This document shows positions 62,634 to 64,000 of a stretch of DNA of 64,000 nucleotides, piece by piece; position 1 is the first letter of the stretch; each line of letters begins with the position of its first letter. Position numbers and translations under genes: made by a program. Source of the stretch: Nitrospira japonica (GTDB lineage Bacteria; Nitrospirota; Nitrospiria; Nitrospirales; Nitrospiraceae); assembly GCF_900169565.1 (NCBI RefSeq), contig NZ_LT828648.1, positions 2,640,501 to 2,704,500 on the forward strand, in the 5' to 3' direction. The notes beneath the pieces are model-generated. The model was not told where the DNA came from and did no database searches. It saw only the letters and a program-made list of their open reading frames with translations.

Positions 62634-63809
62634 ATGGGGATCAAACACCGAGCTGAGTCTGTCGACCATTTTCGAAATGAGCTAAAAAACCTGCGGAACG
62701 CGCGTGGCCTGTCGCAGGGTGAGCTGGCCTCGAGAGCCGGCATCACGCGTCAAGCTGTTTCATCGATCGAATCCAACCTCTACTTACCCACCACCGCTGT
62801 CGCTCTTCGGCTTGCCGCGGCTCTTTCCTGTCGGGTTGAAGAGCTGTTTTCCTTGATCCGACCGGTCGAACGAATCCAAGGCACCCTGGTGGGAAGAGTT
62901 CCAGAACGAGATCCCTCACGTCCGCCGGTTCGCGTCAAGGTTGCCCAGGTAGGTTCTCGCATCGTCGTGCGTCCGGTCATGGGACTGGGCGACGTGCTCT
63001 CGTGTGCCGTGGGGGCAGATGGGTATCTGACGGAGCCGGCTTCCTACAGCGATGGGTCAACTGTAGAGGTGATGCTCTCCCGGGACCGCCAGGCCGTCGA
63101 GCAGGAAATTTCGGTCGCCGGCTGCGATCCCGCAATCTTTCTGGCGGGCGAACATATGAGGAGGCGGAAGGATCAGACCTCGGTCGTCGGCTGGACGATG
63201 GGCAGTATGGCGGCGCTTCGGTCGTTGCAACGAGGGGAAGTTCACGTCGCCGGTCTACATCTGTTTGATCCCGCGACCGGAGAATCCAATCTTCCTTTCG
63301 TCAGGCGAGCATTGAAGGGCTCCGCCTACGATGTCGTGACTTTCGCGACATGGGAGGAAGGTTTGCTGGTTCGCAAAGGAAATCCCAAGTCGATCCGCAC
63401 GGCGGCGGACCTTGCCGAGCCGACCGTGACCCTTTTGAATCGGGAAGAGGGAGCGGGGGCTCGTCTGCTGCTCGATCGGCAATTGCGTGAGGCGGGGATA
63501 GATCCTGCACGCGTGCGTGGTTACGACCGGATCGCGTCCTCTCACTTCGAAGTCGCTCGGGCGATTGCCGGACAGCAGGCTGACGTCGGGATTGGTATTC
63601 GAGCGGCGGCGCAATATTTCGAACTGGATTTCGTGCCGCTCCAATCGGCGCGCTACGACCTGGTGGTCCCCAAAGCGTATCTCACGTCCCATCCGACTCT
63701 GGCCCATCTTTTCGAGACCATCGTGAGTCGTCAGTTCCGAAACGAGATCGAAGCGCTCGGCGGCTATGACACGACCCAAACCGGAACGATGCATGTCTTG
63801 CGAGGATAA
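62634..63809 (+). CDS. XRE-family regulator with periplasmic-binding-like sensor domain
   Basis: A 391-residue protein. Residues 15-75 form an XRE helix-turn-helix (LKNLRNARGLSQGELASRAG, then ITRQAVSSIESNLYLP). After a linker a PBP-like domain (about 130-385, Pfam PBP_like/molybdate-binding-like) spans DQTSVVGWTMGSMAALRSL, DVVTFATWEEGLLVRKGNP, VTLLNREEGAGARLLLDRQL and ADVGIGIRAAAQYFELDFVP. Such fusions are one-component sensors for small ligands, possibly molybdate or another oxyanion; the ligand is not visible. A truncated ModA-like gene follows by 26 bases, hinting at an oxyanion response. Confidence 0.85.
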   Translation: MGIKHRAESVDHFRNELKNLRNARGLSQGELASRAGITRQAVSSIESNLYLPTTAVALRLAAALSCRVEELFSLIRPVERIQGTLVGRVPERDPSRPPVRVKVAQVGSRIVVRPVMGLGDVLSCAVGADGYLTEPASYSDGSTVEVMLSRDRQAVEQEISVAGCDPAIFLAGEHMRRRKDQTSVVGWTMGSMAALRSLQRGEVHVAGLHLFDPATGESNLPFVRRALKGSAYDVVTFATWEEGLLVRKGNPKSIRTAADLAEPTVTLLNREEGAGARLLLDRQLREAGIDPARVRGYDRIASSHFEVARAIAGQQADVGIGIRAAAQYFELDFVPLQSARYDLVVPKAYLTSHPTLAHLFETIVSRQFRNEIEALGGYDTTQTGTMHVLRG

Positions 63810-63835
63810 ATGACGTCAATGTGGGAGATCGTGAG

Positions 63836-64000
63836 ATGAATTTGAAACACATCATAGTCCTTGCCGGCGTGCTCGCCTCGGGTTTTGCGACATCAGGGCA
63901 TACATTTGAACAATTTGTGATAGCCGCATCGCCGAGTATGCGTCTTCCCGTGGAAGCCCTTGGGCGGCAGTTTGAAGCGGCGCATCCAGACGTACGCGTG
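63836..64000 (+). CDS. ModA-like periplasmic binding protein, 3' end outside the window
   Basis: The last 165 bases hold the first 55 codons of a gene that runs off the right edge. A signal peptide (HIIVLAGVLASGFATSGHT) precedes FEQFVIAASPSMRLPVEALG and RQFEAAHPDVRV, which is the ModA N-terminal pattern. GGGAG precedes the ATG at 63836. It follows the regulator by 26 bases on the same strand. Confidence 0.75.
   Translation, partial: MNLKHIIVLAGVLASGFATSGHTFEQFVIAASPSMRLPVEALGRQFEAAHPDVRV

Overview
The window is GC-rich, densely coding chromosomal DNA from a Gram-negative bacterium: it has many lipobox lipoproteins, an OprP-type porin, periplasmic binding proteins, sigma-54 activators and a Tat substrate. 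The gene set would fit a Nitrospira-like member of Nitrospirota, but no rRNA, tRNA or other marker gene is present, so this is inference. I see no IS elements, prophage or CRISPR array.

Layout. 0-9.6 kb holds envelope genes: a DUF4136 lipoprotein (cut by the window edge), a DUF900 hydrolase lipoprotein, a frameshifted NlpE-META lipoprotein, an FHA-PrsW membrane protease, a cupredoxin, a thioredoxin-like protein and the helicase HrpB. 9.6-17 kb holds a nested palindrome between a small gene and a copy of its 3' end, then pyrophosphatase, a DEAD-box helicase, CheY and PilZ proteins, zwf and an MFS transporter. 17-29 kb carries accessory metabolism: CBS protein, Tat aldo-keto reductase, methyltransferase-SDR pair, YjbQ-NUDIX pair, DoxX, an acetolactate synthase-like enzyme and a CotH-type lipoprotein. 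29-40 kb is a block of exported repeat proteins: a HAF-repeat protein, two Sel1 proteins, a 1070-residue TPR protein, and an exported protein with a papain-like toxin/deamidase-type C-terminus. 40-45.6 kb has a membrane protein, a histidine kinase/sigma-54 response regulator pair, and a small regulator with a cysteine-less peroxiredoxin.

46.3-62.4 kb is the most interesting region: a sulfur-assimilation locus with all genes on the minus strand. In transcription order it reads YezD, porin, ModA-like protein, lipoprotein, Asp/Glu racemase, two sulfate-binding proteins, cysT, cysW, cysA, SfnR-like activator, DsrE, ThiS-like sulfur carrier, cysteine synthase, family 2A encapsulin shell, cysteine desulfurase with a long cargo-type N-terminal extension, and serine acetyltransferase (EpsC). 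It links sulfate uptake, cysteine synthesis by a sulfur-carrier route and a protein nanocompartment that handles sulfur released from cysteine. Relics of a TusA-like and a zinc-ribbon gene lie just beyond it. Divergent from yezD, an XRE-type regulator with a periplasmic-binding-like sensor domain precedes a truncated ModA-like gene at the right edge.
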